Source: Acephala macrosclerotiorum (taxonomy: Eukaryota > Ascomycota > Leotiomycetes > Helotiales > Mollisiaceae). Taken from it: DNA of 64,000 nucleotides. The first letter of the stretch is position 1. Each line of letters opens with the position of its first letter. The notes under the pieces are model-generated. The model had not been told where the DNA came from and did no database searches. It saw only the letters and a program-made list of their open reading frames with translations. The position numbers and the translations under genes were made by a program. The stretch covers positions 62,001-126,000 of the forward strand of contig MU119292.1 of NCBI GenBank assembly GCA_014904845.1, written 5' to 3'. Positions 22,697 to 34,999 of this stretch are shown one piece after another.

Positions 22697-23418
22697 GAGA
22701 TTCCTGTTCATTGCCATTTTCCATACGAAGGCTAAGAATATCAACAGTGGATGGGAACTAATGAAGAGCTTGAAATTTGGCGAAGATACTGGGTGTGAAA
22801 GTAGATACCATCTAATCGACGCAATCTTGTGTATCTGCGCATTTATATTCTCAGATACTGCAATAATATCAGCACAGGCCCTGGTTTAGAGAGTCCCCAC
22901 CGCGAGTTGATTCCTGCAGAAGGGAAACCTTATGCCAATGCGAGAAGAGAACCTCCTTGAAATCCACATCTGCTGCAAGCAATGCCTGCTTCGCTGGCTG
23001 GCCTTTATGATGGAAGCAAAAATAGCCCAAGGCGTATTTCGTTGACTTGATAATTGCCGTGAATAGAAGGGGCACTACATGCAACTATATCACAATCAAA
23101 GCGAGGTGAGCAAAATGATTATGATAGAGGAAGGTATGGCTAGTTATCCTCGGTAACTTTCTCCATTCCGCTCGGTGATGCTACATTTGCCTGCGCCCAG
23201 GACATTAGTGACTAGCCATCTTGAAACACGCAACACTGGCATCCCATGAACCCCCAAATGCAGGATACTTTATCAATTTTGATGACCGTGCCAAATCACT
23301 ATGATGCACCTCTTGACAACCACGTAGACTTCATTGAGACAGCCAAAGGTTCCTATTTCTGCGTTGCATTTCATTAAAACCTCCTCTTTGCCAAGTTTCT
23401 CCACATTGGATCATCTGC
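22697..23418. other. Intergenic, nothing recognised
   Basis: Short open frames only, between convergently oriented genes. Confidence 0.5.
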
Positions 23419-26400
23419 TTAAGCCGCAAGTTTATCATCGAATCCGGTCCCCGCACGAGATGGACCTGAGAGACCCGTGCTCGTCCTCGTCCTGGTCTCA
23501 AGTGGTGTGGTAAAAGGCTCATTCGCGGCTTTTTTCATCGCTCGGTCTACCATTCTCCTAAGCTCGTTGAGGGCTGTCAGTGATTCTCCATCGTGTCTGC
23601 CGAATTTGACCAAGTCGGAGTGATTCCTGTTAGACCGAGAGATGGCGCGAGGATTCTTCGTATAATTCCCGTTTGTGGCAGATGACTTGTCAACCATGAA
23701 GATCTCTTTACCGTTAGCTCTCCACTCGCCAGATGTTGCGTCCTATTAAATGCTTAGCTTAACCCGATGATAATAAGGAGCCTAAAACATAGCCTTAAGC
23801 CGTATATTAAGAAATTAAGGAAGAGAGAATGATCGATAAGGTGTCGACGGCGTAGGTGGAGAAGGAAAAATGAGGGTGCTGTTATGCGAAAGAGAGCAGG
23901 CCGAAACAAACAAACGACGCCATAGGAGACAGAGAGTCCATAACTTACAAGTGCCAACTGTGGAGACAATTTCTCTTCAAAGAAATAGATTATGTCCAAC
24001 TTCAGCAAAGAAATTATGCGGTCAAATTGTTTCGTCTGTTTCGTTAAAGAGTCCGAGTCCTTTTTCAGGTTATCAACCAGAGAGGCATTGGCCTGATTCT
24101 TGACGACTGAACACAGAGCTTCGGTCTCCATTCCTTGATTTGGCACCCCAAAGAATAGTGCACCGTGTGCTACTTCGAGAAGTTGAGACTCGAGCTCGTC
24201 TGCGTTTATCATTGCCTGCGTTTTCCAGTCAGACAATACGATCTATCAAAGGGAATGTACATACTTCTCTAACAATCAATCCTCCCAAGCTATGAGCGAT
24301 AAATATCAGAGGCTTGATGTGATTTTCTTTGATTTCAGAAAGTGAAACAGTCGCTTCATGAGCCTTTGTACCTCCGGAGTCGCCAATTAGGTCTTCCAAA
24401 TTTGCTCGTAGCTCAGCGCCAAGAGAGAAAAAACCTTGCGTCGAATTGTTTCCATGAAGCTTGGTATCAAAACCGTATGTCATGATTCGGGCGGACGGAA
24501 ATTTGTGAGGAAGTAAATCCAAGATCCACATCCAAGATCCGCTTCGCTGCTTAAACGAGCCAAAAGCATGCCCACCGAGGCCTGAAACTGCACAGATACT
24601 ATTTACGTCGCTGGTCAGCTACGTATCTCCTACGCTTTTAGCCCACTTACTCTAATTTGTGTTCGGAATCCGCAGGTGAGTAGAGTATCGTCAGCCCATG
24701 GAAATGGTTATCTATTGTGATTCCAAGGTGTTTGCCTTGTGTGAATTCCGAAGAGTCCCATTCCTTATCTTTTTCCAAGAGGTAATCAGGTACTGGATCG
24801 ATTCCCACTACGGCTATCCTCTGTCCTGTGTATTCACTTGTGGCGAGAGAACGGATATCAATACCGGTGCTAATGTTCACGTCGAGTATTTTTCTCAAGA
24901 GCTCCTCCGTTTGATCGCTTGAGAAATCATCGGGAATTCCGCGCACTCTGAAGACTAGATCCGATCGTTGTCTCTTAGGGCCATGGGCGGATAAGTCTTG
25001 AGTTCGAGGCGTATATGTTGGTGATTGTGGAGTAGGTGGCGGGCTCATCGCTCCAGATAGAACTGCAATTTCATCCTTCTTCCGTGGAGGGGTAAATGAA
25101 AATCCTTTCAGCATTTGCATCGTGACCGTTCGCTCTTCTTCTCGGGCAAATCCCTCAAGTTCTCGCTTCGTAATTGTCCACTCTTCTTCCAAAAATGTGA
25201 GTCGGGTTGGCGAAGGTAGGAGAGGAAGTGGACCAAAGTGGGAGCTTGTAGGCACTGTTCCTGAAGGGTATAACTCATAGCGGTGAGAAGGTGAAGAGTC
25301 GAGCTCTATTGACCGTCTGTGAATTCTTCGACAAGCGGACTTAAAATCTTTCATATCTAAATTCTTAGCATAAGCTTCCGTGCTAGCACGATTCACACTA
25401 CTCGGCGTTTAGATGCCGGCAAACATACCTTCTAGAGTTGAAAATTGAATATCAAGATGATCAAATGACTTCGCGTCCTGATTTACGGTCGAAGCAGGTT
25501 TGCCAAGGGTAGAACTGATGGATTCCACAGTGTCACTGGCGGCCCAAGACGATGGCGTATGCGCCGTGGTATCAGGAGGTGAAGCATCTGTCCTCTGTAA
25601 GCGTGACAAACACCTTGAGAAATGGAAAGATACATGAAACTGACCTGAGATTGCGTTGCTATCGATTGAATTGGTGGACGATGCTGAAGAGAAACGCTTG
25701 AAGATGGATGGTCTGCGGCCGCTCATCGAATTTTGCTTCGGTGGTTTAGTTGTCGCTTTTGCTGTACGGTTAAATTTCATCCGAATCGAATTTTTGTCGC
25801 CATCTTTCGTTTCAAATGGAAATGCAAAATCAGTCAGTGGAAACTCAAGTGTAGGCTCTCCCTGATCCGTTGTACGTCTGAAGAAGGAAATAGACCCGCT
25901 GGCACCTGTGAAGTCTGTCCAGAGCTTGAGAACCTGAGAAACTACAATGTCACGCCGACCGCGCTTTGAAGAAATCTCTTCTACTTGGAAAAAGCCTTGT
26001 AAATGTTTGTCTCTCAAAGCACTCTGAAAAGTCAAGGCGTCTGAGACCGACGAGAATTTGTATCGAGGGTCAACGTCCTCGTGCCGTTTTACAACGTGGC
26101 TCTCAGTGCTTTCCTCGACCGTGCATCCCATTTTGAAAAGGACCTCTCTATTAGACTTGAAGTGTTTGAAGCGTTCATGGTAAGTGAAGGGGTAGATCCT
26201 GGGTATTTGTGGAACTATATGAGTGCTGCTTAGCTTTGATCATTTAAAACATGAGAGGTCTGCAGAGATTCCCTACGGTAGTGTATTATGGTCTTGCTTC
26301 TCCAACCTTCCGTGCGGGCAACCACTATCATGGGACCGCTATAGTTGACAATATCAATGCTTCGGACAGTGACCTCATCATCTAATATAGTGCTATATAT

Positions 26401-27424
26401 GACAGTTAATACATAAAACACTTTGGCGTTCAAAAGGAACTTACATTGTTGTCTCGGAGTCGAACGACAGGTCTGGCGGAGGAAGAGAGGAAAATGAGCT
26501 GGCAGTACCATCATATTCATCGTCTCTGGCATATGCACGCTTCCGCGTAAGATTCGGGGCTTCATCTCGAAAAGTCCAGTATGTTTTGAGCAAATTCTTC
26601 AACTTTTCTGCTGAAAGATTCTGGAGACTCTGTGCATCCTGCTTTTTATAAAAGTCAGGCAATACCGTTTTCGGATTGAGTTCATGCCGCTCAAACCTCG
26701 CTCTTAGCAGCTGCAAGAGATAATCTGAATCATCAGGATTGAGATTTTGTGAGACTCCATTGGCGGGAGCCTGAGACTGTGTGCGCGGTGTTCTTTTAGA
26801 GCGGTTTCCGAATCGTGCAAGCCGCTGGTACAGGATGAGGATATTGTCGTCGTTGTCCTCACGGAATTGTAACCCAATTGTCGGCTGGGCCTTATCTGGA
26901 TTGCTCTTCAATGCTGGGAGAACATCCAAATAGGCATTGCTGACAGCGAGTCAGCACTGTTCAAATCAGAAAGATGAGGCGGATTTGTCAGCCCACATAA
27001 GTATGTCGTCCAGCTTGGCGTGCATGATATACTGCTGTAACTCGATCCGCCTCCTCAGTCGATCAATTTCTTTATTCGTGTAGACATATCGGGCAAGTTT
27101 GTGGGAAGGCGTAGGCGCAGGTGGCTGGCGTTTCGTGAAGGCGGCCCCACGCCGAAGTGCGTCATAGTCATACAGAAAATCGCTGCACTCGTCCCAAGTC
27201 TGGGCAAACTCGTCAAAGAATTCGATCGAGCTTTCATCTCGTGTAAGAATTTCTGCGAATGCTTGAAAGGTTTTGCGGAACTCGCTGCCGGATAATGCGA
27301 GCGCATTGATCGTTTGAGACGGGGCGAGATAGGAGCCTCCGAATCCTAAGGCCAGAGCTTTGGCGTCTCGACTGGCGATTCCCAAAGCCACGGCCACGGC
27401 GTCACTGTTGTCGAGTTGGGACAT
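23419..27424 (-). CDS. SERAC1-like alpha/beta hydrolase, large multidomain
   Basis: Eight exons on the reverse strand (27424-26997, 26939-26445, 26392-26277, 26214-25429, 25356-24651, 24598-24265, 24215-23949, 23742-23419) join in phase to 1151 residues. The first junction is the weakest (donor GTGGGC; alternative GTATAT at 27032). The hydrolase starts at HGLTILYSP / DICAVSGLGGHAFGSFK, has MTYGFDTKL, the nucleophile elbow IAHSLGGLIVRE (GxSxG) and HGALFFGVPNQGME, then NHSDLVKFG near the end, the usual order in fungal SERAC1-like serine esterases. Before it lie an N-terminal helical region, a middle region with a likely beta-sandwich/PH-like fold (VNYSGPMIVVARTEGWRSK), a Ser/Pro-rich linker and an RRM-like stretch (LVFRVRGIPDD). 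The lipid or ester substrate is unknown. It has no NACHT/P-loop, unlike many related fungal STAND proteins. Confidence 0.8.
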
Positions 27425-28297
27425 GTTTGTGGTCGGCGCTTTCACGCTCTGGAAACTTGGTGTACCGTGCGCCTCGCGTTGACCGATTCTTGGGCGATGA
27501 GGATCAATTCAAGAGCTGAAGATAATCCACGTGCCTTCGAAGGCTCCCACGCTTCTTAACCTCCCCTTTTGTCTCCTGGCAGGCAACACACAAGCTTCCA
27601 GGAGATGAGTCCCAGTGTTGAGCCGCATTCAGCACTCCCTGGTCAATGCTGTTGACCATCCTGGTGGCAGGATGTTAACACGTTCCAAAGCTGGCTTTCA
27701 AGACTGGCTCCCTTCAAGCCACAAACACCTCCAGCTCTGCTGTGGCTGCGAGCCTGCAGGTGAAGTGTGGCCCATTTCCCGAGATGGCCCTGTCACGTCG
27801 ACCCAAATCGCGACTGCCCGTTCCCGCTGGCGGCCCCAGCTTCCCGTACGCAGTGTATAGTTTATCACCTTATCTCCTATCTTGCGACTCACCCAGAGGG
27901 AGTTACTTTTGAAATTGAACATTTTGGTACTTTGACAAATGCCAGAATGCATCGAGGTACTGCCACAGTCAGGACCAGAGTCAATAACTACTTCCTGTAT
28001 AGTACGAGGTACAGTTGAGGTGCATACTGGGATTGCTCATGATTAAGTGCTCATTTTGTTTTCAAGCCACAAACCTCACCGAGCTATCACTCCTATCCTT
28101 CCAAACGAGGCTGAGGTTCTGGCCACCCTGTTCTCCCTATATGCCATTTTCTTGCTCTTTTCTTTCTCCCTTACATACATTCCTTCACACTGTTTTTCAA
28201 ATTTTGTCTTATTTATTTGACTTAGGTCATATTTGTGTCGCAGTCTTTCTTTGCTCCATTGGAATATTTAATCAGCATATCAGAAACTCTCTAAGCG
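27425..28297. promoter_or_regulatory. Divergent promoter with CACGTG box
   Basis: Between the SERAC1-like gene and the phosphate transporter. A CACGTG core (27528-27533) is the sequence bound by Pho4/NUC-1-type bHLH regulators of phosphate starvation. It lies ~765 bases from the transporter start and ~105 from the hydrolase start, so which gene it serves is open. The 28100-28260 part is pyrimidine-rich. Confidence 0.4.
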
Positions 28298-30784
28298 ATG
28301 AAGGCATCGGGGACACAACAGCGCAGGAAATCGTTTTGGGATGAGTTACCTTTCCCATTTGGCCAACGTTCCTGGTGGGTTGATGGGACGACCCATTTGC
28401 TCGATCTTATTGAAGAGGTATGCCATACTCTTGCCATAGGTGTGCCATATCTGGATATTGGCACACAAGGCTGACACTTCACTCTTCCAGGACCCAGAAC
28501 TATGGCGTGTTACGATCATCGACGAGTTCGATCATCACGGTTTTGACGGCCAAGTCTTCGGTGTCGCAGCCTTGGGATTCCTGACCGACTCCTATGCATT
28601 GTTCGCTACCAACATTGTTCTACCCTCTTTGGCATATATATACTGGCCTCTAGAGTTCAGCGGAACGAATGAGTTTGCCATCAACTTTGTCACAATCCTT
28701 GGCTCTCTCCTTGGACAACTACTATTCGGCTTTCTCGCAGACAAACTGGGCAGGCGCAAGCTCTATGGACTGGAATTGGTCACCGTTATTTTCGGGACAC
28801 TCGGCCTGGCTCAAGCTTCGACAGGAGTCCACAACAACATGAACATCTTAGGCTGGATAATCTTTTGGCGCTTTGTACTAGGCATTGGTATTGGAGCAGA
28901 ATATCCTTTAAGTGCAGTAATAACGGCCGAGTAAGGACGTCCCCAAAGTCCCATTGGGTCCTTTTCTGTCTAGTTAGAAATTGGCGAAGAAAGCTGACTT
29001 CCAATAGATTTGCAGATCGAAAAGCTCGAGCCAAGATGATGGCAGCTATGTTCATGATGCAACCATTAGGGCAAATATTTGCCGCAGCCGTTGGATGGGG
29101 CGTCCTAACCAGTATTGTTCGATCACGGGGCCTCGACAACTTGAGCCCCGCAGACCTGGATCTTAGAAAAGACGAGATACGCTCGACAATTGATGCCACA
29201 TGGCGAATCGTGGTTGCTGTAGGAGCTTTCCCCGCACTCCTGGCAACTCTATGGCGATTTTCAATTCCAGAATCCCCTCGATATACAATGGATGTCGATC
29301 GTGATGTCAAGAGGGCTTTGGCAGATGTTCGGCGCCATTATGACCCAAATTATAAACCAACGAAGAGCATACCTGCAGGAATGCCCTCGGGACACTCCGC
29401 CAACACCAATGGAACCGGGGCCTCCAGTGGACTTGCTATTCCGATTCAACTTCCTGCAAGGCGAGGCACGGCAAACAATACCCCAAATGTTGTTCCTACG
29501 GCTCAGAATGCCTCCCAGAGCGGGACGCCGGAACGCTCTTTCTACAGCTACCTATTTGTAGAAGGAAACATTAGGTATCTCTTCGCTACAGCCTTCTGTT
29601 GGTTTCTCCTCGATTTTGCCTTTTTTGGCCTTGGAATTAATAGTCCGCGTCAACTGGGCCAAGTCTGGGCCGGTTCTTATCCAACGAACACGACTGTACC
29701 TTACTGGGAAGATCCATTTGATACAAACTCAACATTGTATTGGCAGCTTTTCGACAGCGTGAAAGAATATACCTACACAATCTGCTTCGGATCCTTCGCT
29801 GGTAGTATCACTCTCCTCTGCATCATTGACTATATACCACGCAAAGGGTTTCTTGTTGGGTCTTTTCTTGCTCTAAGTGCTCTGTTCGTCATTACTGCTA
29901 TTTTGATAGCCACGGTTGAATTCAGGCGAGGCCATTGGGCGACGGTTGTATTTTATGCATTCTGTCAATTCCTTTTCAACCTTGGTAAGTTTCTTCTCGG
30001 CTTTCCCTTAAGCTGACTCTAAGTTTACTCTATTAACCTCTCTCTCAGGCCCCAATACCCTAACCTTCATTGTAAGTCAGCTACTTGATCTCTTTCCCGA
30101 TCGATATACAGTCCAAAAAGTCACTGACGTGCTTTTTACAACTAGATTCCCGCTGAAATCTTCCCTACAGAATTCCGCTGCAGATGCCACGGATTATCCG
30201 CGGCAGCAGGCAAATTCGGCGCCGTCATCGTCCAAATTATCATGTGGAGAATGCATAGCCAGCATCTCTCAATCGTTATTGGCGTATTCTCGATTCCAAT
30301 GGCTCTCGGGGCACTGTTCGCCTGGGTCTGGTTACCGGAGCTACAAACGGGTCCAGACCCTAACTCGAGCCCCAAAGCTTTGAGATTCCCCAAGTTACCG
30401 AACAAGGGGTTGGAGACGTTGGCGAGAGGGTACCACTATGCAAATGGCACGGATACAAGGATCGATCCAGCAACGGGCGAGCCCAGAGGTGAAGCGCAGG
30501 GCCTTGGGTTTACAAGGAAGGTTCCGCATCTATTGAGGTGGATATGGAGTAAGCTTTTCAATGGCGGTTTCCACACCCAAAATAATGGGAGAGATTCTGA
30601 CGACGAAGGCACAAGTTTGCACAGGGTAACGGTTACTTCTGATGAGAGGGCGCATGCAACAAATGCGCAAAATGTCACGGCACCCCAACCCGCTTACAAT
30701 CCAGATGAGGAGGGCTTGAGGCAGCCGGGCTCTCAACCGAGGATTTGGTCCGAGTTCTCGGGTCCCGACCGTATATCGAGTTAA
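28298..30784 (+). CDS. pho84: Phosphate:H+ symporter, MFS (Pho84-type)
   Basis: Five exons (28298-28417, 28491-28930, 29008-29984, 30049-30071, 30146-30784), including a 23-base micro-exon that completes NLGPNTLTFI; total 732 residues. Landmarks in order: GVAALGFLTDSYALFATNIV, GFLADKLGRRKLYG (MFS A-loop), WRFVLGIGIGAEYPLSAVITAE, RAKMMAAMFMMQPLGQI, a long central loop, then IIPAEIFPTEFRCRCHGLSAAAGKFGA and the last helix IPMALGALFAWVWLPE. This is the phosphate:H+ symporter (PHS) layout, high-affinity phosphate uptake at the plasma membrane. The ~130-residue C-terminal tail is longer than in yeast Pho84. Start chosen at the ATG leading into a WWVDGTTHLLDL segment spliced to EEDPELWRVTIIDEFDH. 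Confidence 0.9.
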
Positions 30785-31471
30785 TATGCGTATGGATAAT
30801 GCCTTTGTTAGATAAGGATCTTTGCCACGATTAAAATGATTTCATGTCTAGCATCTATGTATTATGATTGTTCGTATTGTATACCAAACACTTTGTTCGA
30901 CTTTGATCCATGCCATCAACGAGAGTTCCAAAATGCCCCAGTACGACATATTCCAGATCCCAGAGCTTCGAGCCCAGAGATCGCAACCCTGAAAATAAAC
31001 TTCGGGGCGTGCCGTCCGTCCCTGACAGCCCGAATTGAATCTTTGGCTCGGGCTGGTGGGGCGTCCTACATGCCTACAGCACTGTAAAGCGGGGTGCTGC
31101 TGGCGAGACGATTAGGAACAGGGCAGCCTGGGCAGTTCCACAAAGCCACTGGGTATCAAGGCCGAGGCCTCGGGCGAAGGTTCTCTAAGGCTGTTCCTTG
31201 CCGGCACCCGAATCAGCCTGTGCTTTTCATTTTTTAACCTCTAGTTGGATCGGTGTGGTCGCAAATGCAGCGCGACGCCCTACAACCCCTGCCTTTGGCG
31301 TTCGACGCCCATAACTCGTAAGGTTGACTGCGAACAGATGGTAAGGTTAGGTAGGGTAGTGGCCTGGAACAAATACGGGGTACCCGTATTTTTCAGCTGG
31401 TCGAAAACTAATGAGGTTTGGATCTGAATTCATCTCACCTCGCAACACGGTATCCACCCAACATTGGCTGG
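30785..31471. other. Intergenic, nothing recognised
   Basis: 3' flank of the phosphate transporter and 5' flank of the next gene. No domain-bearing frame. Confidence 0.5.
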
Positions 31472-32508
31472 ATGGCACTAGTACCAAAGACCATGAATGT
31501 AAGTTTTCTATCGTATATAGAGTGTGAGACTCTAATGTATCGCTCCAGACTCCTTTGAGGGTTCCTTTCTCCAAGGCCTCTAGCCTCGGACCCTCCACTC
31601 CCACCACCCCGCCATCACCACCACTTCTCCATCCCGCTTCAATCAAACATGGCGACACAATCCTCCTTCCATCTCGAAACCTGAAGCGATTTATCTCGGT
31701 CGAGCTTTGCACCCCCAAACTAGACAAGATTTTTCCATATCTCTGGCTCGCTGGGCTCCCTCGAGCCGCCCGTCCTTTGCACCGACAAAAGCTCGTCGGA
31801 CGCACAATCCTGATCACCGAAGATCCAAATGAGCATCTCGTCTGGCTGGAATCAAAGATATTCATTAAACCACTTCCAGAATTTCTCCTCGATTGGAACT
31901 TTTGGAACGAGCGCCTGTGTGCTGATATCGAGCTACATCGATGCGCTTGTGGATTTCTACTCTCGTATGCTTGGCTCGTCGCTCATCAGAGCGACCTTCG
32001 CATGGCGAAGGAATTAGGCCTACTTCCTGAATCAATCGAGTGGCAAACTTGGACACCGTTTATGGAAAGCTTTCTCGAGCACGTTAATTTGGAGACACTG
32101 GATTCGGTGGCGGGTAGGTATCAATTTGGAGAACTGCGGTTGACGAGGTTGAACGCGATCTATAAGTTCACATATTTCTCATTTCAGCATTGGATCCGGG
32201 GATATATGTCAAGTTCAACATGGTATAGAGCCTTTTTTGCGAAGAACTTTGCTTGGTTATTGATTGTTTTCGCTTTTGTGTCGGTCGTATTGAGTGCGAT
32301 GCAAGTAGGCTTGGCGACGACGAGTTTGCAGACCAGTACCGCGTTTCAAAGTGCAAGCTACGGGTTTGCAGTTGCAAGTTTGGTAGTTGTTCTATGTGGC
32401 GTGGTGCTTGCTTTTCTTGTCTGGGCAATTTTATTTGTATATCATTTGGTGAGTACGTGGAATTATTATAGAGCTGTTTCACGGAGAAGAATCAACCTTT
32501 GTTCTTAA
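31472..32508 (+). CDS. Conserved fungal membrane protein (probably DUF6601)
   Basis: Two exons: a 27-base first exon (31472-31498, MALVPKTMN) and 31549-32508, giving 328 residues. The donor GTAAGT and acceptor CTCCAG are good, and no other ATG precedes the conserved region. Features: LPRAARPLHRQKLVGRTILITE, IKPLPEFLLDWNFWNE, CACGFLLSYAWLV, KELGLLPE, RYQFGELRLTRLNAIYKF, then two C-terminal membrane segments (AWLLIVFAFVSVVLSAM, VASLVVVLCGVVLAFLVW). I recall this pattern as the unknown-function family DUF6601; the number should be verified. Function unknown, membrane-anchored at the C-terminus. Confidence 0.78.
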
Positions 32509-33109
32509 AGGTTGATATACAAGTCGATCAGTTCCGGCCTGGATCTAGATGCCAATTAAACTTTTCTTCTTTTAAGATTAAAACCATCTCGGCTTTGTGT
32601 TTTTACGGGCGGAAGTTATGATATAAAGGTCGCATGTGTATAATATGAGAGCGAGTTTGATGTTTGAAAGCAGCCTTAATCTTGATTTAACTTTGGAAAC
32701 TCGAGTAATTTAATGGGATTCACAAGACCGGGTTCAAATTAAGTCGCTACCCCTTCGTCTCTGCCCCTCCTCTGTGTCGTTTCGGCCTCTAAAAAACTTC
32801 CACTCGCGATTCTTGTCTTCCAGCTTGGCGCTCACAATGGTCCTACCAGAAGTGCTCCTCGTATGTGCGAGCTAGATCTCGCTCAGCAAGGTAAATTCGA
32901 GGATTTGGGTGAGAATATTGAATGATGGAAGGCAGGGTTCCAGTGAGGGACAGGTGATGTTGTTTTGGGAAATCACCCCTCTGTTCAGCACGGGCGCGGC
33001 GGTGGCGGCGACGGAAGAATCCTACTTCAGTGATATGAACATCCGTTGCTCCTATGTTCTTCATCTTTGCCGTCGGAAATATCGGAGTCGCCTGTAGACT
33101 TCTCTGTGG

Positions 33110-34240
33110 ACAACACAAAATCCAGTGGAACAGCATCGAGAAATTCTTTGAGAGACCGCCGAATCTCAGAGATATCGGAAGTTTAAAAGGACGTGGCTCG
33201 CAACTTCATGCCTCAAGCACTTCTTCTCAGGTGGAAATGTACGATTTAATGGATACCGTTCCCGCCAAAATCTTGCAACAAAGAGCAAAGGGATGATAAA
33301 CTGCTCAAACAAACAATTCCGCCACCTTGTCTGAACTGAATTGATCCACACATACAAGATACTTCTTGTGCAGATGTTCAAGACAAAGTTTTAGGTCCCC
33401 GCAGCATAAGTCGGCCTTGACGTCAAGCAAGCCTTCGAGTCGAATACTCACAAACGCCTGTGGAAGTCTGGGTCGTTTTGCATCACTATACCATACATCA
33501 CCAGCAAATATTGTTTTCGAAAGGAATATGGTACCAAGCAGCATTCTATAAGATGGCAAGAGATGTATTTCGCATCTTAAACGGTGGTGAATTTTCCAAT
33601 GACTTCCCATCACTAAGAAGTGAAGCATCGAAAAGGGACAATCGTGTCAAACTGTCAGAACAGAAAGCAATACGATGATGGTTGGTATAGAGATTGAGCC
33701 AGCGAAGTTGTGGATCTGGATTGAAGATCTTGCACAAATCGATGACAATCATCAGGAAGCCTTGTCTAGGCAAACCATGGGGCCTAGCACTTTCGACGGT
33801 GATGTAGCATTCCCCATGGAAGACGACGAGATGGCAGTTTGATATTCTTCTAAGCAGAGCGCAGTTTCTTCATCCACGAAGCAACCCATATCGACCACTT
33901 ATCAATATACCGGTAAAGGATCTCAAGAAGTAGTTATGGATCATCTTGACGTGACTAGATGCGAGGGAAACTTCTCTGGTAGAGGCCTAACTATCCAAGG
34001 GCGCTCCAGCTTGGAGTCGGGCGATTTAGTCAAGAAGATAAATGACAACGAATTCATCGTCCTTCGCAAAGAAAGTTCGCAATTTATCATTATGGGGAAA
34101 GCTCGGAGGAAGGTACTCGTCCCTGTATCAGGTAAAAGGCGACTGAATCCGTCGGTAATGTTATGGATGGACTTCCTGCCTTCGAAGCAATGCGCAGACT
34201 AAATTTTGAGTTTTGTGCTTTGAGATCTGAACAAGGATAA
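33110..34240 (+). pseudogene. Degraded HET-like domain gene
   Basis: Pieces resembling a HET protein are scattered over different frames with stops between them: IEKFFERPPNLRDIGSL near 33140; CADVQDKVLG near 33380, which resembles the DPRDKVYGLL block; SLESGDLVKKINDNEFIVLRKESSQFIIMG near 34010-34090, which matches the C-terminal GDLVCVL..PFVLR..FxFVGE block; and, in another frame, NVMDGLPAFEA near 34180, like the closing VHGxMDGE. The N-terminal ALCINQ core was not found. I read it as a truncated, decayed HET gene. Confidence 0.45.
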
Positions 34241-34437
34241 GAGTTCAGCGCTTCCAGACCTACAACTAAGCTTTTGTCAATCTGTTTACAATATTCCTGC
34301 GAAGCCAGGCGAGATGAGTTATAGCGGAGATATAATGGGGGAAATGGTAAAGATACCTAGAAATTGTGTGTCGATCTCTCTGAGTTGTCCTGTCCAACGT
34401 CTAGTCGCCCGATCAGATCCCTCTGGGCAGTGGGCTC

Positions 34438-34999
34438 GTGGTGTTGAAGCATGATGAGGCAAGGGAGATTCATGGCACACCAGGTGGAATGCAGCCGTGG
34501 AATTATTTGACGCATTCTGGAATTAAAAAGGGAATGTTCGAAGATTTTACTGCGGGGTCAAGGGGGCACTGGTACGCCAAGACAAGAGGTCCTTTCTTAC
34601 TATCTTGGGCAAGCGCAGAGCTTTCAGGGGGCTCGAAGAGGGAAGGGGAGAACAAGTTAAGATCGAGAGCGTCGATGACGTCCGACCAAGGGGTATGGCG
34701 CAGAAATGAGAATCACGGTCAACTTTGCTAGTACCGTGATGTCTCTGTAAGCACGTGACTGTATCAATTTCCTGCTCAGAGCAGCGAATATTACTACTAC
34801 AAGGACAGATGTAGCATTTATTTTTGGCCCCGACGTTGAGCAGTTGGTTACATCATTGCTCTTATTCTTGGACTTGGGTAATACAGGGTCACGAGACGCC
34901 TCTCCATTACGCCTTCCACTTACCAAACCTCTCAGTGAATTGCGGGAAGCCAAGGCAATTGCGAACGAACTACAAGGCATGAGCATGAAGCAACTTTAA
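34438..34999 (+). pseudogene. Coding-like remnant, unidentified
   Basis: Several frames in succession look protein-coding, e.g. HGTPGGMQPWNYLTHSGIKKGMF (34468 on), KIESVDDVRPRGMAQ (~34660), MRITVNFASTVMSL (~34706) and FIFGPDVEQLVTSLLLFLDLG (~34812) up to a stop at 34997-34999. They are in different frames, with a TGA after the second piece, so either introns or frameshifts separate them. I do not recognise the family. Confidence 0.25.

Noticed and set aside
22869..23084. Short reverse frame between the DNA-repair and hydrolase genes
   Set aside because: 71 codons without homology, hydrophobic segment or signal.
25571..25625. Possible extra 50-base intron (GTCAGT..TTACAG) in the hydrolase exon
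   Set aside because: Removing it shifts the frame to an early stop, while reading through stays open.
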